A program made the position numbers and the translations under genes. The notes beneath the pieces are model-generated. The model saw only the letters and a list, made by a program, of their open reading frames with translations. It searched no databases and was not told the origin of the DNA. Shown here in pieces: positions 33,739 through 40,983 of a stretch of DNA of 64,000 nucleotides. The number at the start of each line of letters is the position of its first letter. The stretch's first letter is position 1. This DNA is from Marinobacter sp050379415 (GTDB lineage Bacteria; Pseudomonadota; Gammaproteobacteria; Pseudomonadales; Oleiphilaceae), in NCBI RefSeq assembly GCF_050379415.1, contig NZ_JBNRLS010000001.1, positions 310,001 through 374,000 on the forward strand. Reading direction: 5' to 3'.

Positions 33739-34746
33739 TCAGACCAGCACCTGCTCTACCGGACGGCGCAATGATCGGGGGGTTTCCGGACCGTGGCCGA
33801 TCCTCACCACCAGGTCCGGCCGCCGGTCACCAATACCCAGAAAGCGCGCAAACTCCGGCCTGATTGCAGCAACCTCCACCGGTTGATTAATAAACGCCGT
33901 GCGCAGCCCCAGGGCCGCGGCCTGCAGGGCCAGACGTTCATAGCACCGCCCCGCTTCAATCCAGTGACGTTCGTCATCATGCTCCGAGTAGAAAACCGCA
34001 ATCGCAGAGGAGCTGTGGATATTCCGGAAGTCCTTGCGGTTCTGGGCCTTTGCCGAAAACCCGAACTTCATTGCCAGCAATCCCAGCCATCGGGGCACCG
34101 AGGGGCTGCCCATTACCGGACCGTACAGACCATCGCCGTTACGTGCCGCCTCGTCAGCGCTGAAACGAATCCAGGATTTCAGTTCAGCGGCCCAGGCACC
34201 ATCCGCAAACTGGGCCCGGTTTCCTTCGGCCACATAGCGGGCAATCTGCTCTTTCTGCGCCTCTTTGTCGATGAGCAGAACCGAAACACCGTCACCAGTG
34301 CCTGCTTGCGTCAGGAGCTCGGTTTCCCGTTCTGTCAGGGGTTCGCCGTCGAACTCAACCCGACTGCATTGCCGCTCCGGAATCGCCTCGAAGAGAGCTG
34401 TCCGGACAGGGGCCGTTTCCTCAAATTCAACCTTCACTCCAGTCGTCGAAGGGTCGTATTCGGGACGCCCTTCCAGACCAGATGCCCGCCCGGCCTGGAG
34501 CAGGTTCTCGAGGGCACAGCCAAGACTTGCATATAGGTGGTGGTCATCCGGGTCCACAGCCGGACATCGCCGTGACAGATCCGGAAGGATCCATACCCGG
34601 CCCGGCTCTATCCGGAACTGCCAGGGCTGGGTGTTGTGGCTGGAGGCGGCCATGGTGGCATAGCGAATGATGGCCGGATATCGGGCATCGCCGCTGCCAA
34701 GATCGTGGTGGCTCCAGAGTCGTTTTACGTCATCCGTGTAGTCCAT
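33739..34746 (-). CDS. Acg-like nitroreductase-family protein
   Basis: A 335-residue member of the FMN-binding nitroreductase superfamily resembling mycobacterial Acg. Recognisable pieces are IIRYATMAASSHNTQPWQFR (the conserved His-Asn-Thr-Gln FMN region) near the start, VDPDDHHLYASLGCALENLL, and AAALGLRTAFINQPVE. Acg-type proteins bind FMN, and a role in sequestering flavin or reducing a quinone/nitro compound has been proposed for them. The ATG at 34746 follows GGGAGGG. It is the third gene after the two LigD-like genes on the same strand (31 bases gap), so co-expression is likely. Confidence 0.82.
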   Translation of the reverse strand: MDYTDDVKRLWSHHDLGSGDARYPAIIRYATMAASSHNTQPWQFRIEPGRVWILPDLSRRCPAVDPDDHHLYASLGCALENLLQAGRASGLEGRPEYDPSTTGVKVEFEETAPVRTALFEAIPERQCSRVEFDGEPLTERETELLTQAGTGDGVSVLLIDKEAQKEQIARYVAEGNRAQFADGAWAAELKSWIRFSADEAARNGDGLYGPVMGSPSVPRWLGLLAMKFGFSAKAQNRKDFRNIHSSSAIAVFYSEHDDERHWIEAGRCYERLALQAAALGLRTAFINQPVEVAAIRPEFARFLGIGDRRPDLVVRIGHGPETPRSLRRPVEQVLV

Positions 34747-34777
34747 TCTTCGCCCTCCCGGCAAAAATTACCTGCAC

Positions 34778-35635
34778 TCAGGCATGCGGCAAACTCACCC
34801 GATGCCGTTTGAAGTTCTGCCACGGGTCTTTTTTTGCCCCGAGCCGACGGAATACGTTGGCCAGCCCCCAGCTTTGCGGTCCGGTCTTCTTGTCCTTGAG
34901 TTCTGACCATGAGATCGGGGTCGCGACCGGCGCTCCGTCGACAGCCCGCAAGGAGTATGGGGCGATAGCCGTCATACCGTAATCATTGCGCAGGTAATCG
35001 ATAAACACCCTGTTCCCCCGCTTCTCCTTGCGGTGCTCCATGGTTGCAATGTCCGGGCAGCGGGCCAGGAGTTCCTCAGCGAGCTGCTGCACCACCGGTT
35101 TTACCCGTTCAAAGGTTTCTTCCGGACGCAGGGGCACGTGGACATGCACACCACGGGAACCGGTGGTCTTCACGAAGGACGGCAAATCCCGCTGATCCAG
35201 GAGCGACTTGAGCCCAAGCGCCAGCTCGCGCACCTTCTCGAAATCATTATCGGAAGGGTCCAAGTCAAAAACCATCTGGTCAGGTCGATCGAGAGCCTCC
35301 CCCAGGGACAATGCAAGATGAAGTTCCACCACGTTCTGGTTGGCGAAGTAGGTCAGGTCATTCGCCTTATCCGCGGTGACCATCAGCATGGTTTTCTGAT
35401 CCTTGCTGCGCATGGGAACTTCAAGGCGTTCCACGTGGGACGGGAAATGCTCTGGCGCGTGTTTCAGAAAAAAGCCTTCTGCACCGATACCCTCGGGAAA
35501 GGACCTGAGGGTCAGCGGTCGCCCCCTGAGATGGGGCAGCATGATTGGCGCTATTTTCCGGAAATAATCAACCAGATCGCGCTTGTTAATCCCGGAATCC
35601 GGAAAAATCAGCTTATCGGGATGACTTATCTGCAT
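34778..35635 (-). CDS. LigD polymerase domain (archaeo-eukaryotic primase-like), stand-alone
   Basis: A 285-residue polymerase/primase-type domain of bacterial LigD, which fills or extends ends in non-homologous end joining. It starts ISHPDKLIFPDSGINKRDLV. The metal-binding Asp pair lies in MVFDLDPSD near residue 140, followed by KTTGSRGVHVHVPL, and the last third has VFIDYLRNDYGMTAIAPYSL. It overlaps the 3' end of the phosphoesterase gene by 23 bases. The ATG at 35635 has a GGGGAG site; an ATG at 35653 is an alternative. No ATP-dependent ligase domain or Ku gene is present in the window, so this is a split and incomplete LigD. Confidence 0.85.
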   Translation of the reverse strand: MQISHPDKLIFPDSGINKRDLVDYFRKIAPIMLPHLRGRPLTLRSFPEGIGAEGFFLKHAPEHFPSHVERLEVPMRSKDQKTMLMVTADKANDLTYFANQNVVELHLALSLGEALDRPDQMVFDLDPSDNDFEKVRELALGLKSLLDQRDLPSFVKTTGSRGVHVHVPLRPEETFERVKPVVQQLAEELLARCPDIATMEHRKEKRGNRVFIDYLRNDYGMTAIAPYSLRAVDGAPVATPISWSELKDKKTGPQSWGLANVFRRLGAKKDPWQNFKRHRVSLPHA

Positions 35636-36233
35636 GGCCCGTCTCCCCTTCATCCCTGGCAATTTCCTTGAGCGATCGGCCACTGATTACCGAATCCGGC
35701 TCAGTGGAAACGGGATTGCGCCTGGCGTCTGCCTGGTCATCATCCATCTTGATGATCAGCCACTGCTCCCCGGTTTCCCCCGTTTCCATTCTTACCAGCG
35801 AGTAGCCACCCTGAAGCTTTTCTCCAGCAATGTTTATCTTGAGCTTGCCTGACTCAAGGTGCCTTTCCAGGGCGCCCGAATCGTCACCGTCCTGCTCCAG
35901 AGAAGAGAACTCGCCCCGGTCCCAGACCATCACCGTACCGGCACCGTAGTGACCCTCGGGGATGACACCCTCAAAGTCCGCATACTCCAGAGGATGATCC
36001 TCCGTCCGAATAGCCAGACGCTTCTCGCCAGCGGCGGTGGACAGCCCCTTGGGCACCGCCCAGGATTTGAGGACACCGCCAATGTTCAGGCGAAAGTCAT
36101 AATGCAGGGTGCTGGCATCGTGTTTCTGGATAACAAAGATCGGCGTAGTCCGGGCCGAGCCACCGTTACCGGATGGCTCGCCGGTTTCACGGAAATCCCT
36201 TTTTCTCTTGTAACTGGCAAGCTTCTGGCTCAT
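35613..36233 (-). CDS. LigD 3'-phosphoesterase domain protein, stand-alone
   Basis: A 206-residue protein matching the 3'-phosphoesterase module of LigD, which trims 3' ends of DNA breaks. The family's His/Asp metal-binding positions are seen in FVIQKHDASTLHYDFRLNIG, and the middle has SWAVPKGLS and the acidic EDHPLEYADFEGVIPEGHYG. The tail (about residues 175-206) is basic and acidic linker-like. In most bacteria this module is fused to a ligase and a polymerase domain; here it is a separate gene, followed with overlap by the polymerase gene. Confidence 0.85.
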   Translation of the reverse strand: MSQKLASYKRKRDFRETGEPSGNGGSARTTPIFVIQKHDASTLHYDFRLNIGGVLKSWAVPKGLSTAAGEKRLAIRTEDHPLEYADFEGVIPEGHYGAGTVMVWDRGEFSSLEQDGDDSGALERHLESGKLKINIAGEKLQGGYSLVRMETGETGEQWLIIKMDDDQADARRNPVSTEPDSVISGRSLKEIARDEGETGHADKSSR

Positions 36234-36274
36234 GCGGCCCTCCTTGCCAGGCGATCCTTATGCGCTCACGGTTC

Positions 36275-36586
36275 TCACCGACTGATTGGCTGACAACCAC
36301 GCATTGAGAGCGCCAGGTTCGCACTGGCCCTGATCTGATCGTAGTACTTCGACGCAGTGTTCACACCCATCTCGGCGTAATTGCTGGCCGTCGGGCTGAT
36401 CAGGCTGCTCAGTTGCGCCCAGGCACTGGCGGATTGTCTGTCCTGACTGTAGGCATCGAAGGCCTGGTAGATTTCGTTGCAGGTGACACCGTCACCGTCG
36501 GTTGCGGCGGAAGACATGTAAGTGGAGGTCTGGCAGCCCGACAAAAGAGTGGTGGCGGCAATAGCAACGAGAAGCGGATATTTCAC
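36275..36586 (-). CDS. Small hypothetical lipoprotein
   Basis: A 103-residue protein with a lipoprotein signal ending in LLSGC (Cys near residue 18). The mature part is short and helical (QTSTYMSSAATDG, ASKYYDQIRASANLALSM) with two further cysteines. It resembles no family I can name. It is 41 bases upstream of the phosphoesterase gene on the same strand and could share a transcript, though the functions look unrelated. Confidence 0.65.
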   Translation of the reverse strand: MKYPLLVAIAATTLLSGCQTSTYMSSAATDGDGVTCNEIYQAFDAYSQDRQSASAWAQLSSLISPTASNYAEMGVNTASKYYDQIRASANLALSMRGCQPISR

Positions 36587-36771
36587 GGGTTATGGTCTCC
36601 GGGAGATTCGACAGGTGCATTCGGATTTGCCCGCGATACTAGCAAAAAAGCACGGGGGATGAATTGCAGCCTATTATCCCGGCTCCACTCGAATTTGATT
36701 CAGCCAGAATGATCATTTTGTGCTAGCTTCATAAGGCTACAATCAACAACAGCTCTGCCAGGAAGGCGACC

Positions 36772-37494
36772 ATGAACGACACTCCTGCCGCCCCCGAGCA
36801 GAACCACTTGCTGGCCGCCCTGCCGGAGAGCGCCAAAGCACGTATTTTTCCCCGGCTCAAACTGGTAGAACTGAACCTGGGTGAGGTCATTTATGAATCC
36901 GGCCAGCACATTGAGTTTGTCTATTTTCCAACCAACTGCATCATTTCGCTGCTTTACGTCATGATCAACGGCTCGTCCGCCGAAATCTCGGTGGTAGGAA
37001 ACGAGGGTATGGCTGGTATCGCAGTATTCATGGGCGGAGACAGCACTCCCAGCCGAACGGTTGTGCAAAGCAAGGGGTTCGCTTACCGAATGCCCGCGCC
37101 GGACCTCAAGGTTGAGTTCGACAATAATCCTGACGTGAGGGTATTAACCCTGCGCTACACCCAGGCGCTGATAACCCAGATGTCCCAGACGGCAGTGTGT
37201 AACCGCCACCACACTATCGAGCAGCAACTGTGTCGCTGGCTGCTGTTATCTCTTGATCGCCTGTCAGACAACCATCTGACGATGACTCAGGAGCTGATTG
37301 CCAACATGCTGGGCGTCCGTCGCGAAGGGGTCACCGAAGCCGCCAGCAAGCTTCAGAAACTGGGCATTATCGAATATCATCGCGGTCACATAACCGTAAT
37401 TGACCGGTCCGGACTCGAAGAGCTTTGCTGTGAATGCTATGCCGTGGTCAAGCGGGAAACCGACCGTCTGGCCTCTCAAAACCCCAGGTATTAG
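36772..37494 (+). CDS. Crp/Fnr-family transcriptional regulator
   Basis: A 240-residue regulator with an N-terminal cyclic-nucleotide-binding-like beta domain (about residues 20-130; GEVIYESGQHIEFVYFPTNC) and a C-terminal winged helix (MTQELIANMLGVRREGVTEAASKL). It lacks the N-terminal cysteine cluster of FNR, and the usual phosphate-binding RGE motif for cAMP is not evident, so its signal is unknown. Proteins of this type often act as stress or nutrient regulators. An AGGAAGG site precedes the ATG. It converges on the PAS-GGDEF gene with a four-base overlap of the 3' ends. Confidence 0.88.
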   Translation: MNDTPAAPEQNHLLAALPESAKARIFPRLKLVELNLGEVIYESGQHIEFVYFPTNCIISLLYVMINGSSAEISVVGNEGMAGIAVFMGGDSTPSRTVVQSKGFAYRMPAPDLKVEFDNNPDVRVLTLRYTQALITQMSQTAVCNRHHTIEQQLCRWLLLSLDRLSDNHLTMTQELIANMLGVRREGVTEAASKLQKLGIIEYHRGHITVIDRSGLEELCCECYAVVKRETDRLASQNPRY

Positions 37495-38855
37495 ATCGGT
37501 CGTTGTCGACCCGCCGAGACCGGGGGCAAGTGCTCGGCGACGGGGCGCCGATTCAGGATCTTGACCCGGTACATGGCCGTATCTGCTTTTTTCAGAAGCT
37601 CATCGGCGGTCTCCCCGTTGTCAGGATAGACGCTGACGCCGATGCTGAGCTGCAGCGACACATCATGCCCACCGATCACCATAGGGGCCGCAGCGGCTTC
37701 CCGAATTTTATCGGCAACGGCAAAGGCATGATCGGGTTCGGCGATTTCGCCCAACAACACCACAAACTCGTCCCCACCATAGCGGCAGACCGTATCCGTC
37801 GCTCTCACACACGCCTTCAGTTTGCCAGCCAGTGCGATCAGGATCATGTCACCGCTCTCATGGCCAAGAACGTCATTGATACCCTTGAAATTATCAAGAT
37901 CAATAAACAGCAGGGCCATCTGTTGGCCGTGCCGCCGGGCCAGCGCCAGAGACTGCTCATATCGCTCATAAAAGGCGTTGCGGTTATGCAGGTTGGTCAG
38001 AGCGTCATGCTGCGCCAGGTACGCCATGCGGGCGGTGGTTTCCCGGGAAAAGCGGGCGTCATGGAACACAATCACCGCTCCGATAACCACGCCGTAACGA
38101 TTGTGAATGGGGGCCGCCGAGTCTTCGATCGCAAGCTCCACGCCGTCTCTGGCAACCAACAGCGCATTCGCTTCCAGAGCCACAATGCTGTCCGACTGAA
38201 TCGCTCGCCGCGCGGGATCGGCCATGGGCTTGTGGGAATTTGCGTCCAATACCTGAAAGATCTCACTCAGTGGTCGCCCGATGGCCTCCTGGCGGCTGAA
38301 TCCGGTCAAGGTCTCCGCCACGACATTCATGTAGGATACGCGTCCATCGATATCAGTGCTTAACACCGCATCTCCGATGGAGTCGAGGGTGACCTGTGCC
38401 CGCTCCTTTTCCTCAAATAGCTGCTCCTCGGCCTTTTTCCGAGCTCGCTCATGGGTTTTGTAGGTGCTGATATCTTCTACCGTATGCACGTATCCGTGGC
38501 CGGGCATGGTATCCGCCAGCAGGGCGGCATTACGGCGGGTCCAGACAACCTCTCCGTTCGAACGCTTCAACCGCGCCTCACACAGGAAGGACTGGTGGCC
38601 CAGCACCGCTGCATCCCAGTGCCGGACAACCTTGCCATGGTCCTGCGGGTGAATGACCGCGCTCCAGTGCGAGCCGATCAACTCATCGCCGGTCCAGCCA
38701 CAGAGCTTCTGATAGGCCGCATTGCTGTAGAGGCATTTGCCCTCGCGGTCTGTCACCAGAATACCCAGTGGCAAGGTATCGCTCAGCGAAATATCCTTGC
38801 CGGCGTCGGCCTGCCTGTCCGCCGCCAGCGGAAAGAAGTCGCGATATCGCAGCAT
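37491..38855 (-). CDS. Diguanylate cyclase with two PAS domains
   Basis: A 454-residue soluble enzyme that makes c-di-GMP. Two PAS domains (about residues 25-140 and 165-285) are joined by a helix. The GGDEF domain follows with the intact active site CRYGGDEFVVLLGE near residue 360. The inhibitory site RATD lies five residues before it, so product inhibition is likely. No EAL domain is present. The ATG at 38855 follows CAGGGAG. It starts four bases after the OmpA-family lipoprotein gene ends, so the two genes and DUF4398 form an operon that couples envelope proteins to second-messenger signalling. Confidence 0.92.
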   Translation of the reverse strand: MLRYRDFFPLAADRQADAGKDISLSDTLPLGILVTDREGKCLYSNAAYQKLCGWTGDELIGSHWSAVIHPQDHGKVVRHWDAAVLGHQSFLCEARLKRSNGEVVWTRRNAALLADTMPGHGYVHTVEDISTYKTHERARKKAEEQLFEEKERAQVTLDSIGDAVLSTDIDGRVSYMNVVAETLTGFSRQEAIGRPLSEIFQVLDANSHKPMADPARRAIQSDSIVALEANALLVARDGVELAIEDSAAPIHNRYGVVIGAVIVFHDARFSRETTARMAYLAQHDALTNLHNRNAFYERYEQSLALARRHGQQMALLFIDLDNFKGINDVLGHESGDMILIALAGKLKACVRATDTVCRYGGDEFVVLLGEIAEPDHAFAVADKIREAAAAPMVIGGHDVSLQLSIGVSVYPDNGETADELLKKADTAMYRVKILNRRPVAEHLPPVSAGRQRPI

Positions 38856-38859
38856 ACCT

Positions 38860-39714
38860 CTACTCCCTGTTTTCGATAACGACTTCAACTCGCCGATTTT
38901 GCTGGCGACCCAGTGCAGTGTCATTACTGGCAACAGGGCGCTCAAAACCAAACCCCGATACCGTCAGTCTGCGACTGTCGATATCACGGTTAATCAGAAA
39001 CCGCTGGACCGACTCGGCCCGCTGGCGTGACAGTGTCTGATTGAAGACGGCACTGCCCACGTTGTCCGTATGGCCCTCGATCAACACCTGGCGATCGGAG
39101 TACTCCTTGAGGAAGTCCACCAGTTTTTCCAGATTCTGATTAGTCCCGCCCTGAATCTCCGCACTGCCAGTGGCAAACAGAACATCACCCAGGGTCAGGA
39201 CCAGCCCCCGCTCGGTTGCTTCGGCCTCAAGGGTGTCAATCTGCCGTTGCAGCTCCTCGGCTTCCCGGGCTGACAGGGCAGCAGCTTCTGCCTGTGAGCT
39301 GACCTCGGCGTGTGCGCGGTCCGCCTCGAGGGTTCGTGCCGCCAGCCTGGCCGCATCGCGCTGTTCGCCCAACAGTTCCCGTTCGGCCTCCATCAGCCTG
39401 GTCTCGCCTTTGGCCCGGGCAATTTCGATCATCCGGTCGGCCATGTAAATCCGGTGCGCCGCCAATGCCGCCTCGTCGTCATCCAGCGGTTGTTCGGCAA
39501 GCTGCACTGCTGCTTCCGCATCCCGCAATTCAACGCGGGCATAGGTCGTCATATCGGGGTTCTGTTGCAGTTCGGTCAACTTGGCGCGCACATCTTCCGA
39601 GCCATCAGGGCTGGTCGGAGACATGGCACATGCGGTCAGGAGCACCGAGGAAAGCAATACGGCGGCACCAGTTTTCGCGCCTGGAACCGGTTTCAAAAAG
39701 GATAGGATAGTCAT
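38860..39714 (-). CDS. OmpA-family lipoprotein with DUF4398-like region
   Basis: A 284-residue outer-membrane lipoprotein. The signal peptide ends in the lipobox LLTAC (near residue 29). A long Ala/Glu/Arg-rich helical region (about residues 40-170, DUF4398-like, coiled coil) follows. The OmpA domain is at the C-terminus (about 180-284), with peptidoglycan-binding residues in VLIEGHTDNVGS and SRQRAESVQRFL. It anchors the outer membrane to peptidoglycan. It overlaps the preceding gene by four bases (ATGA) and is followed by a diguanylate cyclase. Confidence 0.92.
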   Translation of the reverse strand: MTILSFLKPVPGAKTGAAVLLSSVLLTACAMSPTSPDGSEDVRAKLTELQQNPDMTTYARVELRDAEAAVQLAEQPLDDDEAALAAHRIYMADRMIEIARAKGETRLMEAERELLGEQRDAARLAARTLEADRAHAEVSSQAEAAALSAREAEELQRQIDTLEAEATERGLVLTLGDVLFATGSAEIQGGTNQNLEKLVDFLKEYSDRQVLIEGHTDNVGSAVFNQTLSRQRAESVQRFLINRDIDSRRLTVSGFGFERPVASNDTALGRQQNRRVEVVIENRE

Positions 39715-40112
39715 TGCGGATCTCCCTGACGCTGCATCTCTGCTTCAAGAGCCTCAGCACCTCGTTCCATTTCGCGATTGATTTCCGCGGCTTTCGCCGC
39801 TTCCGTTCTCGCGACTGCCAGCTCTGCGGCAATTCTGGCCTGCTTCGCCAGGCGATCGGCTTCGGTCATGCGCTCCGCCGCGACGGCTTCATTGGCGGCC
39901 ACAAGATGCCGGTTTGCCTCTTCCAGTTCAGCGGCAGCGTAGCGACGAGCTTCGGCTTGCTCGGCACTGGTAATGGCATCCCTGGCCATGTTCAAAGACT
40001 CAGTCGGCGGTAACGGCGCAGACGCACAGGCGGCCAGGGTCAGTGCTGCGAGAAACAGGATGGTGAACAGGCCGATACGTTCGGCGGCCCGACGAATTAC
40101 GTGCATCGTCAT
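39711..40112 (-). CDS. DUF4398 lipoprotein
   Basis: A 133-residue lipoprotein with lipobox LAAC near residue 29. A long alanine- and glutamate-rich helix follows (AEQAEARRYAAAELEEANRH and further), which is the DUF4398 pattern. The following OmpA-family gene carries a similar helix, so the two proteins probably pair as coiled coils in the outer membrane. The ATG at 40112 follows AAGGAG; the end overlaps the next start by four bases. Confidence 0.85.
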   Translation of the reverse strand: MTMHVIRRAAERIGLFTILFLAALTLAACASAPLPPTESLNMARDAITSAEQAEARRYAAAELEEANRHLVAANEAVAAERMTEADRLAKQARIAAELAVARTEAAKAAEINREMERGAEALEAEMQRQGDPQ

Positions 40113-40365
40113 AGCATGGCTCCTTATGCCACGGAGCTGCCCGAGCCCAGGTCAAGAGCCCGCGCACTGCCAAGCCAGAACGGCCCGACAATGCCCCTTT
40201 TCCTCCACACTAGAGCCCGGCCCGGACAGCGTCCGTTCGCTAGCGCACACAAGACCACCTCCCTGGCAAAACAGCCAACGCTTGCTATTCGGGTGTCTCG
40301 AGGTGGAGTAGACTCAATTGACGCAACGCAGAAGTCTGTTTTTGAGGCAACGTCAGGGAGGTACT
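40113..40365. other. Divergent intergenic region
   Basis: A 253-base gap between the DUF4398 gene and the PAS gene. It is GC-rich on the left and contains the ribosome site GGGAGG of the PAS gene at the right end. I see no gene and no clear promoter or operator motif. Confidence 0.4.
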
Positions 40366-40983
40366 ATGGCCGACACCCGCGAATACCCGAATGCCGAGCG
40401 CTATGAACGGCTGCGCCGCAGCGCCAGGGACCTGATCGACCATGGAGTCGCGCCACCCAACCGCGGCGGCACACTCAGCGTGGATGCATTACAATTGCTA
40501 TACCAGCGGGCGAGCACTCCCGAATCCGCGGCCGATGCCCTTAAATTGCTCCATGAGCTCCAAACCTATCAGGTGGAGCTGGATATTCTTTTTGAGCAAC
40601 TTCAAGCCAATGAACATGAAATCACAGAGGAGCTGGGCCATTACAAGTCGCTCTATGAACTTGCTCCCGTGGCTTATCTGATCATTGCCAACGACGGCGT
40701 GATTATTGAAGGCAATCAGACTGCGGGCGTGCTTTTCGGCGAATCCGCCGGGACACTGGCCGGTAAGGCACTGAGCTCGCTTCTGGTGCCTGGCCAGGAG
40801 GGTGCGGTGAACGCACTGTTGAAAAGCTCCGGGGAGCAGGAGTCGGGCAGCCAGGATACGGCAAAAGGTTCGGTTGAGCTCCCGAATCACAGTCGGGTGA
40901 CCATCAGAGCAAGGCCCGCCGCCGGCGGAGACAGCATTCTGATGATACTGACCGAAGCCACGACAACCCCTGTCAATCCCTGA
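40366..40983 (+). CDS. PAS-domain protein coupled to the CheB-CheR fusion
   Basis: A 205-residue cytoplasmic protein. Residues 1-85 form a helical segment (LKLLHELQTYQVELDILFEQL) typical of PAS proteins that pair with CheB/CheR fusions. A single PAS domain follows (about 90-195; YELAPVAYLIIANDGVII). It has no output domain. Its stop codon overlaps the ATG of the next gene (TGATG), so the two are translationally coupled and probably act in one signalling complex. The ATG at 40366 follows GGGAGG; longer in-frame starts are unsupported. Confidence 0.85.
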   Translation: MADTREYPNAERYERLRRSARDLIDHGVAPPNRGGTLSVDALQLLYQRASTPESAADALKLLHELQTYQVELDILFEQLQANEHEITEELGHYKSLYELAPVAYLIIANDGVIIEGNQTAGVLFGESAGTLAGKALSSLLVPGQEGAVNALLKSSGEQESGSQDTAKGSVELPNHSRVTIRARPAAGGDSILMILTEATTTPVNP

